Assembly (NCBI GenBank): GCA_041584475.1
Contig: JBFHDX010000081.1
Coordinates: forward strand, 1 to 17,452
Length of the DNA: 17,452 nt
DNA from: JBFHDX01 sp041584475
GTDB lineage: Bacteria; Pseudomonadota; Alphaproteobacteria; UBA8366; JADFVY01
Reading direction: 5' to 3'
The notes below the pieces were generated by a model. It had not been told where the DNA came from and did no database searches. It saw only the letters and a list, made by a program, of their open reading frames with translations. Below, piece by piece: positions 6,632-14,203 of the stretch. How positions within the stretch are numbered: position 1 is the stretch's first letter; each line of letters opens with the position of its first letter. The position numbers were made by a program, and so were the translations under genes.

Positions 6632-7830
6632 CAGATGCCCCAGCTCCAGAAATCGCTGCCCTCTTTCATGTAGGCACGGGCCAGAACCATCTTGTGGACC
6701 TCCGACGCCCCGTCCACGAGTCGCGCCTGGCGGGCGTAGCGGTACATCCACTCGAGCGGGGTGTCGGTCGAATAGCCGCGCGCCCCGCACAGCTGGATCG
6801 CCGTATCCACGGCCTTGTGCAGGGTGTCCGCGACCTGCACCTTGGCCATCGAGACCTCCTTGCGCGCGAAGTCCCCCTGGTCGAGCTTCCACGCCGCGTG
6901 CATGACCAGCAGCCGGCCGATCTGGATCTCCCGCGCGACCTCGCCCATCAGGATCTGCACGCTCTCGCGCTCGGCGAGCCGGATACCGAAGCCCTCGCGC
7001 TCGGAGACGTAGTCGTTGGCGATTTCCAGGGCGCGCTTGGCGAGGCCGAGCCAGCGCATGCAGTGCGTCAGCCGCGCCGTGCCGAGGCGGATCTGCGTGA
7101 CCTTCAGCCCGTCGCCGACCTGCAGCAGCCGGTTCTCGTCGGGGATCTCGAGCCCGTCGAATTCCAGTTCGCAGTGGCCGCCATGCTCCTCGGGGCCCAT
7201 GATCGGGATGCGCCGGACGATGCCCCAGCCCGGCTGATCGGCGTGGAACAGAAACGCGCTCAGGCCCTTGCGCGGATCGTCGGACGTCTTGGCCACGAGG
7301 ATGTAATGCGCGGCGCCGTCGGCGCCGGTGCTGAACCATTTGCGACCACGCACGACCCAACCGTTTCCCGACTTCTCCGCGGTCGTCAGCATCATCGCGG
7401 GATCGGAGCCTGCACCGGGGTGAGGCTCGGTCATGACGAACGCCGAGCGCACCTCGCCGTCGACGATCGGCTGCAGCCAGCGCTCCTTCTGCGCCTCGCT
7501 GCCGATCTTCTCGAGCACCGTCATGTTGCCGTCGTCGGGCGCGGCGCAGTTGAAGCAGACGGGGCCGAAGATCGAGCGGTTGGCCTCCTCGTAGAACACG
7601 GCGCGGCCGGCGACGTCGAGACCGAGCCCGCCGCGCGCCGCCGGCATCTGCGGCGCCCACAGCCCGGCTTTCTTCACCTTCGCCCGCGTCGCCTCCAGCG
7701 CCGCCCCGGAGATGTTTCCGTGCGGGTCGTAGTTCGCCCGGTCGGCCTCGAGCGGAATGATCTCGGCGTCGACGAAGGCGCGGACGCGCCGCCGGTAGTC
7801 TTCGGTCTCGGGCGAAAGCGAAAAGTCCAT
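6631..7830 (-). CDS. Acyl-CoA dehydrogenase family protein, LvaC/ACAD11-like
   Basis: The 399-residue protein is a full-length acyl-CoA dehydrogenase, an FAD enzyme of cytoplasmic fatty-acyl-CoA metabolism. The FAD/substrate signature FVMTEPHPGAGSD lies at 131-143 and the C-terminal signature runs from QLCGARGYSTDTPLEW (346-361) through residue 380. At the position of the catalytic glutamate of medium-chain dehydrogenases it has D373 in DGASEVHK, as in the ACAD10/11 and LvaC group. That group acts on phosphorylated 4-hydroxyacyl-CoA, removing phosphate and giving an enoyl-CoA; the function here is inferred from context. GGAGAG lies a few bases before the ATG. The gap to the upstream SDR gene is 53 bases and the downstream kinase overlaps by one base. 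Confidence 0.93.
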   Translation of the reverse strand: MDFSLSPETEDYRRRVRAFVDAEIIPLEADRANYDPHGNISGAALEATRAKVKKAGLWAPQMPAARGGLGLDVAGRAVFYEEANRSIFGPVCFNCAAPDDGNMTVLEKIGSEAQKERWLQPIVDGEVRSAFVMTEPHPGAGSDPAMMLTTAEKSGNGWVVRGRKWFSTGADGAAHYILVAKTSDDPRKGLSAFLFHADQPGWGIVRRIPIMGPEEHGGHCELEFDGLEIPDENRLLQVGDGLKVTQIRLGTARLTHCMRWLGLAKRALEIANDYVSEREGFGIRLAERESVQILMGEVAREIQIGRLLVMHAAWKLDQGDFARKEVSMAKVQVADTLHKAVDTAIQLCGARGYSTDTPLEWMYRYARQARLVDGASEVHKMVLARAYMKEGSDFWSWGI

Positions 7831-7883
7831 GCGTCTCTCCGTCCTGTATCCCGTTTTTCTGTCTCTTGCGGTGCTTTCGGCGC

Positions 7884-8669
7884 TCAGGGCAGCGGTACGC
7901 TGTGGCCACCGTCGACCGTCACCACGCTGCCGGTGACGTACGACCCGCCCGGCCCCGCCAGCATCAGCAGCGCGGCGTCGAGCTCCCCTTCGCGGCCGGT
8001 CCGCCGCATCGGGATCCGCCTGATCATGTCCCGCGCCGGCTCGGACTTCAGATAGGCATCGTTCAGCTCGGTCTCGAAATACCCCGGCGCCAGGGCGTTG
8101 ACGCGGATATCGTGCCGCGCCAGCTCCAGCGCCATGGTCCGGGTCAGCTGGACGATCCCGGCCTTCGAGGCGGAATACGCGGCACCGCCCTTCTCCGTCC
8201 GCTCGCCGAGGATCGAGGCGGTATTGACGATCGCCCCGCCCTGCCCGCGTTCGATCATGCGCCGCGCCCCCTCGCGCGCCACCAGAAAGGCCGCGCGCAG
8301 GTTGACCTCGATCACCGCGTCCCAGTCTGCGCTCGAAAGTTCGGCGACCAGCCCCATGCGGGCGACGCCGGCGTTATTGACCAGGATATCGAGCGGCCCC
8401 AGCGCCGCCTCGGCCGTGTCGAACGCCGCCCGCACCGCCGCCTCATCCGTCACATCTGCGGGAACCGCCACCGCTCGGCCAGCGGCCCGTTCGATCTCTC
8501 GCGCGAGCGCCTGCAGACGTTCCTCGCGCCGCGCCACCAACGCGACCGCCGCCCCGGCCCCGGCAAGTGCACGCGCGAAGCGGGCACCGAGACCGCTGGA
8601 TGCCCCGGTGACAAGCGCCACCCTGCCGTCGAGCGCGAACAGCGATGTCAGGAACTCCGTGTCGGCCAT
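7884..8669 (-). CDS. Short-chain dehydrogenase/reductase, LvaD position
   Basis: The 261-residue classical SDR has the cofactor loop TGASSGLG at 21-28, NNAG at 98-101, and the catalytic set N123, S152, Y165 and K169 (Y-S-A-S-K). The basic residues after beta-2 (A-R-R-E-E-R) suggest NADP(H). The C-terminus carries the usual TGSVVTVDGGHS. It is first in an operon with an acyl-CoA dehydrogenase, an APH-fold kinase and a DUF6285-like protein. In P. putida, LvaD interconverts levulinyl-CoA and 4-hydroxyvaleryl-CoA, so a 4-oxo/4-hydroxyacyl-CoA reductase role is a good guess. A general 3-oxoacyl reductase is the alternative. The ATG at 8669 is supported by GGGAGGA about six bases upstream; the open frame extends further but lacks protein character. 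The operon promoter should lie in 8670-8951, where a TTGATC is seen without a good -10. Confidence 0.92.
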   Translation of the reverse strand: MADTEFLTSLFALDGRVALVTGASSGLGARFARALAGAGAAVALVARREERLQALAREIERAAGRAVAVPADVTDEAAVRAAFDTAEAALGPLDILVNNAGVARMGLVAELSSADWDAVIEVNLRAAFLVAREGARRMIERGQGGAIVNTASILGERTEKGGAAYSASKAGIVQLTRTMALELARHDIRVNALAPGYFETELNDAYLKSEPARDMIRRIPMRRTGREGELDAALLMLAGPGGSYVTGSVVTVDGGHSVPLP

Positions 8670-8927
8670 GCGCCGTCCTCCCGCGCCGCCCTGACTAGCG
8701 CGGCACGCACTGCCGATCAAGCGGATCGGGGATCGGGAGGGAGCAAGGGCGTCGCCGCCGCGCCTCCGACGGCCCACCTCGCGCCCGATCCGGCGGACGA
8801 TCCATGGCACCGGAACTGCGGCCGCAGGTTGCAGGGCGCCCGACGGCACGGCACGGTGCATTGAACAGATGCGGCGCCGGGAGGCGGCTTTTCTTCGTCG
8901 ATATGCGAGGCCAAGATGGGCAGGAGA

Positions 8928-8950
8928 AAATACACGGAAAAGTTGTATTT
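8928..8950 (-). terminator. AT hairpin just after the nitronate monooxygenase-like gene
   Basis: AAATACA (8928-8934) pairs with TGTATTT (8944-8950) around a nine-base loop, directly beyond the stop at 8952 on the minus strand and followed by TTC and a pyrimidine run. The stem is short and AT-only, so it is a weak terminator candidate. It lies in an otherwise GC-rich 282-base gap (8670-8951) where I see no gene. Confidence 0.25.
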
Positions 8951-8951
8951 C

Positions 8952-9869
8952 CTACGCGCGTCTGTAGTCTCGCTCGAGGCGATCGACGAGCTCGGCGGTG
9001 GTCGGAATATCCTCGATCAGGGCGACGCCGTGGCCGGCGCTCCAGAGATCGCGCCAGGCCTTGACCGATTCGAGGATCCCCGCGGCCTCGGGCGGCGCGC
9101 CGGCGAGCAATGCCGGGATATCGATGCCGGCGCGTTCGAGGCTCGCGCGCATGTAGCTGGCGGCAACACCGGTGATGCGGTCGGTGGTGAGGATGTCATC
9201 GGCGGCGCTCTCGACCAGCATGCGCTTGTACGCCTCCGGCGCCAGCGACTCCGCGGTCGCGGCGAAGCGCGTGCCCATGTAGGCGAGGTCGGCGCCGAGC
9301 ACCTCCGCCGCGCGCACCGCATAGCCGTCGGAGATGGCGCCGGCGAGGACCAGGCAACCGTCCCAGAAGCGCCGGATGCGGCGGACGAGCGAGAACGGGT
9401 TCTGCCAGCCAGTATGGCCCCCTGCCCCGCCGGCGAGCGCGATGATGCCGTCGACCCCGGCCTCGATCGCGTTGTGCGCGTGACGCTCGGTCGCCGCGTC
9501 GTGCAGCACGATGCCACCATATTCGTGCACCGCCTCGACGACGGCGTGCGGCTTGCCGAGGATGGTGATGACGACCGGCACTCGATGGCGGATCGTGATC
9601 GCGAGCTCGGCTTCGTAGCGCTCGTTCGTGCGGTGGATGCAGATATTGACGCCCCAGGGAGCGGCATCCGGCCGCTCCGCGAGCGTTGCCTCGATGCGCT
9701 CGACCCAGCGCTCGAATTCCGCCAGCGGCCGCGCGTTCGCCGCCGGCACCGTGCCGAGCACGCCGGCACGACACGCCTCGATGACCAGATCCGGGCCCGA
9801 GACCAGGAACATCGGCGCGGCGATGACGGGCAGGCGGAGGCGGCCCTCGAGCGAAGCAGGCAATGGCAT
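8952..9869 (-). CDS. Nitronate monooxygenase / 2-nitropropane dioxygenase-like flavoprotein
   Basis: The 305-residue TIM-barrel flavoprotein begins with LRLPVIAAPMFLVSGPDLV, the standard NMO-family start with the FMN-binding APM motif. It has GGAGGHTG at 147-154 (H152 is the likely catalytic histidine), the phosphate-binding AGAISDG at 176-182 and MGTRF at 198-202. Family members oxidise alkyl nitronates or propionate 3-nitronate with oxygen and FMN, though many have unknown natural substrates. I chose the ATG at 9869 because GGAA lies six bases before it. An ATG at 9875 and a TTG at 9890 are also in frame and would change the start by two or seven residues. A likely promoter lies about 40 bases upstream. 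The 282-base gap to the SDR gene suggests it is separate from the Lva-like operon, though both run the same way. Confidence 0.92.
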   Translation of the reverse strand: MPLPASLEGRLRLPVIAAPMFLVSGPDLVIEACRAGVLGTVPAANARPLAEFERWVERIEATLAERPDAAPWGVNICIHRTNERYEAELAITIRHRVPVVITILGKPHAVVEAVHEYGGIVLHDAATERHAHNAIEAGVDGIIALAGGAGGHTGWQNPFSLVRRIRRFWDGCLVLAGAISDGYAVRAAEVLGADLAYMGTRFAATAESLAPEAYKRMLVESAADDILTTDRITGVAASYMRASLERAGIDIPALLAGAPPEAAGILESVKAWRDLWSAGHGVALIEDIPTTAELVDRLERDYRRA

Positions 9870-9907
9870 GGACATTTCCGGCAAAAGCAATTGGTGTTGT
9901 CCGCGCA

Positions 9908-9936
9908 GTTATGTCCATCCCACCGGTCGAGGGCAA
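9908..9936 (-). promoter_or_regulatory. Candidate sigma70-type promoter for the nitronate monooxygenase-like gene
   Basis: On the minus strand TTGCCC (9931-9936) and CATAAC (9908-9913) are 17 bases apart, each matching four of six consensus positions. Transcription would start near 9901, about 25-32 bases before the ATG candidates at 9875 and 9869. The spacing and distance are right; the -10 lacks its final T. The call was made by eye. Confidence 0.4.
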
Positions 9937-9943
9937 CGCAATT

Positions 9944-9960
9944 GAGCCGCTGCACGGCTC
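9944..9960. repeat. Short inverted repeat GAGCCG/CGGCTC in the divergent gap
   Basis: A perfect 6-bp inverted repeat with the five-base spacer ctgca lies just upstream of the candidate -35 of the minus-strand nitronate monooxygenase-like gene. It could be an operator for that promoter. No T-run follows on either strand, so a terminator is unlikely. Confidence 0.35.
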
Positions 9961-10052
9961 TGGCCTCCGCGACACGGTGGCGCAGGGCGATCGTGCGGAG
10001 AAGGCGCGCCGGGTCGGCAATTTCGCGCCGTGACGACGGGCCGAATAGGGCT

Positions 10053-10084
10053 GGACGGCCGTCCGGCTAGGGCGCTATCCCTAG
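10053..10084. promoter_or_regulatory. Tandem palindromes upstream of the fumarase gene
   Basis: Two symmetric elements lie side by side. GGACGGCCGTCC (10053-10064) is a perfect 12-base palindrome. Two bases on comes CTAGGG-N6-CCCTAG (10067-10072, 10079-10084). The hexamer TAGGGC also occurs twice (10046-10051 and 10068-10073), 22 bases or about two helical turns apart. The block ends 36 bases before the fumarase ATG, a normal place for an operator or leader hairpin controlling the fumarase-yjbQ-eutBC run. No known regulator site is recognised. Confidence 0.4.
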
Positions 10085-10120
10085 ACCCGAACCGATGATC
10101 AAAGGCCGAGGACGACGCCG

Positions 10121-11755
10121 ATGGCGAACGATGCGAGCAACGGTCGGGACCATGTCGGCCTGTTCCCGCAGGGCGAGGACGCGACCCCCTACCGTAAACT
10201 GAGCGGCGACCACGTATCGGCCGCGCGCTTCGAAGGCGAGGACATCGTCAAGATCGAACCGGAGGCGCTGCGGCTGCTGGCGGAACAGGCCTTCGTCGAC
10301 ATCAACCACCTGCTGCGACCGGGACACCTGCAACAGCTGCGCAACATCCTCGACGACCCGGAAGCGTCGGCGAACGACCGCTTCGTCGCGTACGACCTGC
10401 TCAAGAACGCGAACATCTCCGCCGGCGGCGTGCTGCCGATGTGCCAGGATACCGGCACCGCCATCGTCATGGGCAAGAAGGGTCGCCGCGTCTGGACGCC
10501 CGGCGGCGACGAGGCGGCGATCAGCGCCGGCGTGGCCGACGCCTACCTGAAGAAGAATCTGCGTTACAGCCAGCTGGCACCGGTCGGCATGTTCGACGAG
10601 AAGAACACGGGCACGAACCTGCCGGGCCAGATCGAGATCTACGCCGAAGGCGAAGACGCCTACAAGTTCCTGTTCATCGCCAAGGGCGGCGGCTCGGCGA
10701 ACAAGAGCTTCCTGTTCCAGGCGACACCGTCGGTGCTGACGCCTGACCGCCTGATCGCCTTCCTCGACGAGAAGATCCGCACGCTCGGCACCGCCGCCTG
10801 CCCGCCCTACCATCTTGCGGTGGTCATCGGCGGCACCAGCGCCGAGCTCACTCTCAAGACCGTCAAGCTCGCCTCGTGCCGCTATCTGGACACGCTGCCG
10901 ACCGCGGGAAGCGCCGCCGGCAACGCGTTCCGCGATCTCGAGATGGAGGCGAAAGTGCACGAGCTGGCGCAGGGGATGGGCATCGGCGCGCAGTTCGGCG
11001 GCAAGTATTTCTGCCACGACGTGCGCGTCATCCGGCTGCCGCGGCACGGCGCCAGCCTGCCGATCGGCATCGGCGTATCCTGCTCCGCCGACCGCCAGGC
11101 CCTGGGCAAGATCACGGCCGACGGTGTCTTCCTCGAGCAGCTGGAGAACAATCCGGCGAAATATCTGCCCGAGATCGACGAGGCGAGCCTGAGCGACGCG
11201 GTCGTGCGCATCGACCTCACGCGGCCGATGAAGGAGATCCTGGGCGAGCTGACGAAACACCCGATCCGCACGCGGCTGTCGCTCAGCGGGCCGCTGATCG
11301 TGGCCCGCGACCTCGCTCATGCCAAGCTGCGCGAGCGGCTGGAAGCGGGCGAGAAACTGCCCGACTATTTCCGCGACCACCCGATCTACTATGCCGGCCC
11401 GGCCAAGAAGCCCGAGGGCTATGCGTCGGGTTCCTTCGGTCCGACGACGGCCGGGCGCATGGATTCCTTCGTCGACCGGTTCCAGGCCGCGGGCGGCTCG
11501 CTGGTCATGCTGGCGAAGGGCAACCGCAGCGCCGTCGTTCGAGACGCCTGCGCCAAGCATGGCGGTTTCTATCTCGGGTCGATCGGCGGCCCCGCTGCGC
11601 GGCTGGCGCAGGACTGCATCCGCAAGGTCGAGTGCATCGAGTATCCGGAGCTCGGCATGGAGGCGATCTGGCGCATCGAGGTCGAGGACTTCCCGGCCTT
11701 CATCGTCATCGACGACAAGGGCAACGATTTCTTCGCGGAACTGAAGATCGGTTGA
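10121..11755 (+). CDS. fumA: Class I (iron-sulfur) fumarate hydratase
   Basis: The 544-residue protein has the full length and both domains of the FumA/FumB class, which converts fumarate and L-malate in the TCA cycle with an oxygen-sensitive [4Fe-4S] cluster. The three expected cluster cysteines are present: C108 in LPMCQDTGTA, C227 in AACPPYH and C321 in GVSCSADRQ. The C-terminal domain has GSFGPTTAGRMDSFVD and ends in AELKIG as usual. The ATG at 10121 has GCCGAGGA eight bases upstream. The TGA overlaps the TTG start of yjbQ. It leads a co-directional run of eight genes. Fumarase could help process C4 products from ectoine-derived aspartate, but it may simply be a housekeeping gene. A tartrate dehydratase-like activity is unlikely at this length. 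Confidence 0.96.
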   Translation: MANDASNGRDHVGLFPQGEDATPYRKLSGDHVSAARFEGEDIVKIEPEALRLLAEQAFVDINHLLRPGHLQQLRNILDDPEASANDRFVAYDLLKNANISAGGVLPMCQDTGTAIVMGKKGRRVWTPGGDEAAISAGVADAYLKKNLRYSQLAPVGMFDEKNTGTNLPGQIEIYAEGEDAYKFLFIAKGGGSANKSFLFQATPSVLTPDRLIAFLDEKIRTLGTAACPPYHLAVVIGGTSAELTLKTVKLASCRYLDTLPTAGSAAGNAFRDLEMEAKVHELAQGMGIGAQFGGKYFCHDVRVIRLPRHGASLPIGIGVSCSADRQALGKITADGVFLEQLENNPAKYLPEIDEASLSDAVVRIDLTRPMKEILGELTKHPIRTRLSLSGPLIVARDLAHAKLRERLEAGEKLPDYFRDHPIYYAGPAKKPEGYASGSFGPTTAGRMDSFVDRFQAAGGSLVMLAKGNRSAVVRDACAKHGGFYLGSIGGPAARLAQDCIRKVECIEYPELGMEAIWRIEVEDFPAFIVIDDKGNDFFAELKIG

Positions 11756-12171
11756 GACAGGCGCACCACACCATCACCGTCCGCACGCACGGACAGGGCC
11801 TCGGCGAGATCACCGCCGAGGTCGCCGGCTGGCTCGCGCGGCAAGACATCGGCGACGGGCTGCTGACGCTTTTCATCCGCCATACGTCGGCATCGTTGCT
11901 GATCCAGGAGAACGCCGACCCGGATGTCCAGCGCGACATCGAAGCGTTCTTTCGCAAGCTGGTGCCGGAGGATCCCAGCCTGTATCGGCACAACACCGAA
12001 GGACCCGACGACATGCCGGCGCACATCAAGGGGGCGCTGACCCAGACCAGCCTCGCAATCCCGGTGTCGGACGGCCGGCTGATGCTGGGCACGTGGCAGG
12101 GCATCTACCTGTTCGAGCACCGCACCGCGTCGCATCGCCGCGAGATCGTGCTGCATCTGGTCGGTTCCTAG
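11752..12171 (+). CDS. yjbQ: YjbQ family protein (secondary thiamine-phosphate synthase fold)
   Basis: The 139-residue protein is a complete YjbQ/UPF0047 family member with the signature FIRHTSASLLIQENADPDV at 41-59, HNTEGPDDMPAH at 80-91 and the C-terminal LGTWQGIYLFEHR at 112-124. The start is a TTG at 11752 that overlaps the fumarase TGA (TTGA). It gives the family-typical beginning M-R-Q-A and no ATG or GTG is available before the conserved region, so ATG-only prediction would miss it. E. coli YjbQ has weak thiamine-phosphate synthase activity, but the natural role of the family is unsettled. The overlap implies translational coupling with fumarase. The eutB GTG follows 13 bases after the stop. 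Confidence 0.92.
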   Translation: MRQAHHTITVRTHGQGLGEITAEVAGWLARQDIGDGLLTLFIRHTSASLLIQENADPDVQRDIEAFFRKLVPEDPSLYRHNTEGPDDMPAHIKGALTQTSLAIPVSDGRLMLGTWQGIYLFEHRTASHRREIVLHLVGS

Positions 12172-12184
12172 CCGGACCGGCGCC

Positions 12185-13186
12185 GTGCCCGACACCGTTC
12201 CGTCGATCGACGACGTCCGCCGCGCGCGCGAAACGATCGGCGGTGCGGTCAGGACAACGCCCCTCGTCCGCTCGCCATCGCTGTCGCAGTTCGTCGACGC
12301 CGCGGTGCATCTGAAGCTCGAGAACCGGCAGATCACCGGGTCGTTCAAGCTGCGCGGCGCTATCAACGCGGTCGCCGGACTCACCGATGTGCAGCGCCGC
12401 CGCGGCATCGTCGGCGTCTCGACCGGCAACCACGGGCGTGCCCTCGCGCATGCCGCCCGCTCGGCCGGCATTCGCTGCGTCATCTGCATGTCGCGTCTGG
12501 TACCGCGCAACAAGGTCGCGGCCATCGAGGCGCTGGATGCCGAGGTCAGGATCGTCGGGGACTCCCAGGACGAAGCGCAGCTCGCAGTCGAGCGGCTGGT
12601 CGCTGGGGACGGCTTGACGATGCTGCCGCCGTTCGACCACGGCGCCGTAATCGCCGGCCAGGGCACGCTTGGCTTGGAAATCCTCGATCAACTGCCCACG
12701 GTCGAGACCGTCGTCGTGCCGCTGTCCGGCGGCGGGCTGATCGGCGGCATTGCGCTCGCGCTGAAGGCTGCCAGGCCGCGGGTGCGCGTGATCGGCGTCT
12801 CGATGGAGCGCGGCGCGGCGATGCATGCGAGCCTGCTGGCCGGCCGGCCGGTTTCGGTTGCCGAATTGCCGACCCTCGCCGACTCGCTCGGCGGCGGCAT
12901 CGGCCTCGACAACCGCTTCACCTTCAGGCTCGTCCGCGATCTCGTCGACGACGTGCTGCTGGTCGGCGAAGACGCGATCGCCGACGCCATCCGTCATGCC
13001 GGCGTTGTCGAGGGCGAGACGATCGAGGGCGCGGCGGCCGTCGGCATCGCCGCGCTAGAGGCCGGGCTGATCAGCGACCCGGGGATCACGGCGATCCTCC
13101 TCAGCGGCGGCAATATTGACAAGGCCCTGCACGCGCGGATTATCGCAGGAGAGAAGATTGCGCTCGGGCAGCGATTGGGAAGCTAG
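12185..13186 (+). CDS. eutB: Hydroxyectoine utilization dehydratase EutB
   Basis: The 333-residue fold-type II PLP enzyme resembles catabolic threonine dehydratase. The PLP lysine is K55 in TGSFKLRGAIN, the phosphate loop is SGGGLIGG at 181-188, and SGGN lies at 307-310; there is no ACT domain. The stretch ADSLGGGIGLDNRFTFRLV (232-250) and the adjacent eutC and doeB mark it as the EutB subgroup. EutA, EutB and EutC together are thought to convert 5-hydroxyectoine into ectoine, with EutB probably removing the hydroxyl as water. It uses a GTG start at 12185 with only a weak ribosome site, 13 bases after yjbQ and 12 bases before eutC, which points to read-through translation in one operon. An ordinary threonine dehydratase is the alternative and is less likely in this context. 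Confidence 0.88.
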   Translation: MPDTVPSIDDVRRARETIGGAVRTTPLVRSPSLSQFVDAAVHLKLENRQITGSFKLRGAINAVAGLTDVQRRRGIVGVSTGNHGRALAHAARSAGIRCVICMSRLVPRNKVAAIEALDAEVRIVGDSQDEAQLAVERLVAGDGLTMLPPFDHGAVIAGQGTLGLEILDQLPTVETVVVPLSGGGLIGGIALALKAARPRVRVIGVSMERGAAMHASLLAGRPVSVAELPTLADSLGGGIGLDNRFTFRLVRDLVDDVLLVGEDAIADAIRHAGVVEGETIEGAAAVGIAALEAGLISDPGITAILLSGGNIDKALHARIIAGEKIALGQRLGS

Positions 13187-13198
13187 CGTGGCGGCGCC

Positions 13199-14191
13199 AT
13201 GGTCGGCATCAGAATACTCACGGAAGCCGAGTTGCGGACGTGCGTGGGCCTGGACGGCGATGCGGTCGCCTGTATCGAGGACGCGTTCCGGCGCCTCGCG
13301 ACCGGGCGGGTCGTGATGCCGCCGGTGCTGCGCCTCGACATCGCCGAGCACAATGGCGAGGTCGACGTGAAGACAGCCTATGTCCCCGGCATCGACAGCT
13401 TCGCGATCAAGGTGAGCCCCGGCTTCTTCGACAATCCGAAGCTCGGCCTGCCGAGCCTCAACGGGCTGATGGTCGTGTTCAGCGCCAGGACCGGTCTCGT
13501 CGAGGCCGTACTGCTCGACAACGGGTACCTTACGAACGTGCGCACCGCCGCCGCCGGCGCGGTCGCGGCGCGCTGGCTCGCCCGCGAGGATTCGCGAACC
13601 GCGGCGGTGCTTGGCGCCGGCCGGCAGGCGCGGCTGCAGCTGCAGGCCATCGACCTCGTCCGCGATCTGGCGGCCGCCTGCGTCTGGGCCCGCGACCCGA
13701 AGAAAGCCGACGAATGTGCGATCGAGACGAGCGGCGTCCTCGGCATCCCCGTCACCGTCGCCGAGAGCGCGCGCGACGCCGTCGCCATGGCCGACATCGT
13801 CGTGACGGCCACGCCGAGCACCGAGCCCCTGATCATGGCCGAATGGCTGCGGGCCGGTCAGCACGTGACCGCGATGGGTTCGGACGCGGGTCACAAGAAT
13901 GAGCTGGAACCCGCCGTGATCGCACGCGCCGACCGCTATGTCTGCGACCGCGTCAGCCAGTGCGCGACGCTGGGGGAGCTGCATCACGCCATCGCCGCCG
14001 GCCTCGTTTCGGCCGATCCCGGCTTCGACGAGCTCGGGGCGGTGATCGCCGGCCACGCGGCGGGCCGCACGTCGCCGTCGCAGATCACCGTCTGCGACCT
14101 GACCGGCACGGGCGTCCAGGACACCGCGATCGCCACCCTGGCGCGCGAACGCGCCCTCGCCCGGGGGGCCGGGCTGTCCTTGCAGCCCTGA
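13199..14191 (+). CDS. eutC: Ectoine utilization protein EutC (ornithine cyclodeaminase/mu-crystallin family)
   Basis: The 330-residue protein belongs to the ornithine cyclodeaminase/mu-crystallin family. It has the substrate-side motif DVKTAYVPG at 56-64 with K58, K71 in FAIKVSPGF, the Rossmann loop LGAGRQA at 138-144, and a DLTGTGVQDTAIA tail motif. The family uses NAD(P)(H) for imine or cyclodeaminase chemistry. Its place between eutB and doeB identifies EutC, the presumed last step of hydroxyectoine to ectoine conversion in the cytoplasm. The ATG at 13199 has a poor ribosome site (GTGGCGGCG), consistent with coupling to eutB 12 bases before; doeB follows another 12 bases after. A true ornithine cyclodeaminase or alanine dehydrogenase is less likely given the neighbours. 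Confidence 0.88.
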   Translation: MVGIRILTEAELRTCVGLDGDAVACIEDAFRRLATGRVVMPPVLRLDIAEHNGEVDVKTAYVPGIDSFAIKVSPGFFDNPKLGLPSLNGLMVVFSARTGLVEAVLLDNGYLTNVRTAAAGAVAARWLAREDSRTAAVLGAGRQARLQLQAIDLVRDLAAACVWARDPKKADECAIETSGVLGIPVTVAESARDAVAMADIVVTATPSTEPLIMAEWLRAGQHVTAMGSDAGHKNELEPAVIARADRYVCDRVSQCATLGELHHAIAAGLVSADPGFDELGAVIAGHAAGRTSPSQITVCDLTGTGVQDTAIATLARERALARGAGLSLQP

Positions 14192-14203
14192 GCGACACGC
14201 GCG

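Noticed and set aside
5576..7909. A single 777-codon open frame spanning kinase and dehydrogenase regions, looking like a fusion
   Set aside because: Only its last 351 codons are protein-like (the kinase). The upstream part is an out-of-frame reading of the acyl-CoA dehydrogenase gene, which has its own good frame, start and ribosome site.
8916..8951. A plus-strand gene starting at the ATG at 8916 with codons for MGRRKYTEKLYF
   Set aside because: The frame continues antisense through the nitronate monooxygenase-like gene with no recognisable domain.
10067..11560. A 497-codon open frame opposite the fumarase gene
   Set aside because: Its Arg/Ala/Gly-rich translation shows no family motif and it lies wholly antisense to a clear fumarase; such frames are normal in high-GC DNA.
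12185..13186. Housekeeping threonine dehydratase (IlvA)
   Set aside because: It lacks the regulatory ACT domain and carries EutB-type sequence next to eutC and doeB.
13199..14191. Ornithine cyclodeaminase
   Set aside because: The fold is the same, but the order eutB-eutC-doeB fits EutC far better and no ornithine pathway gene is nearby.
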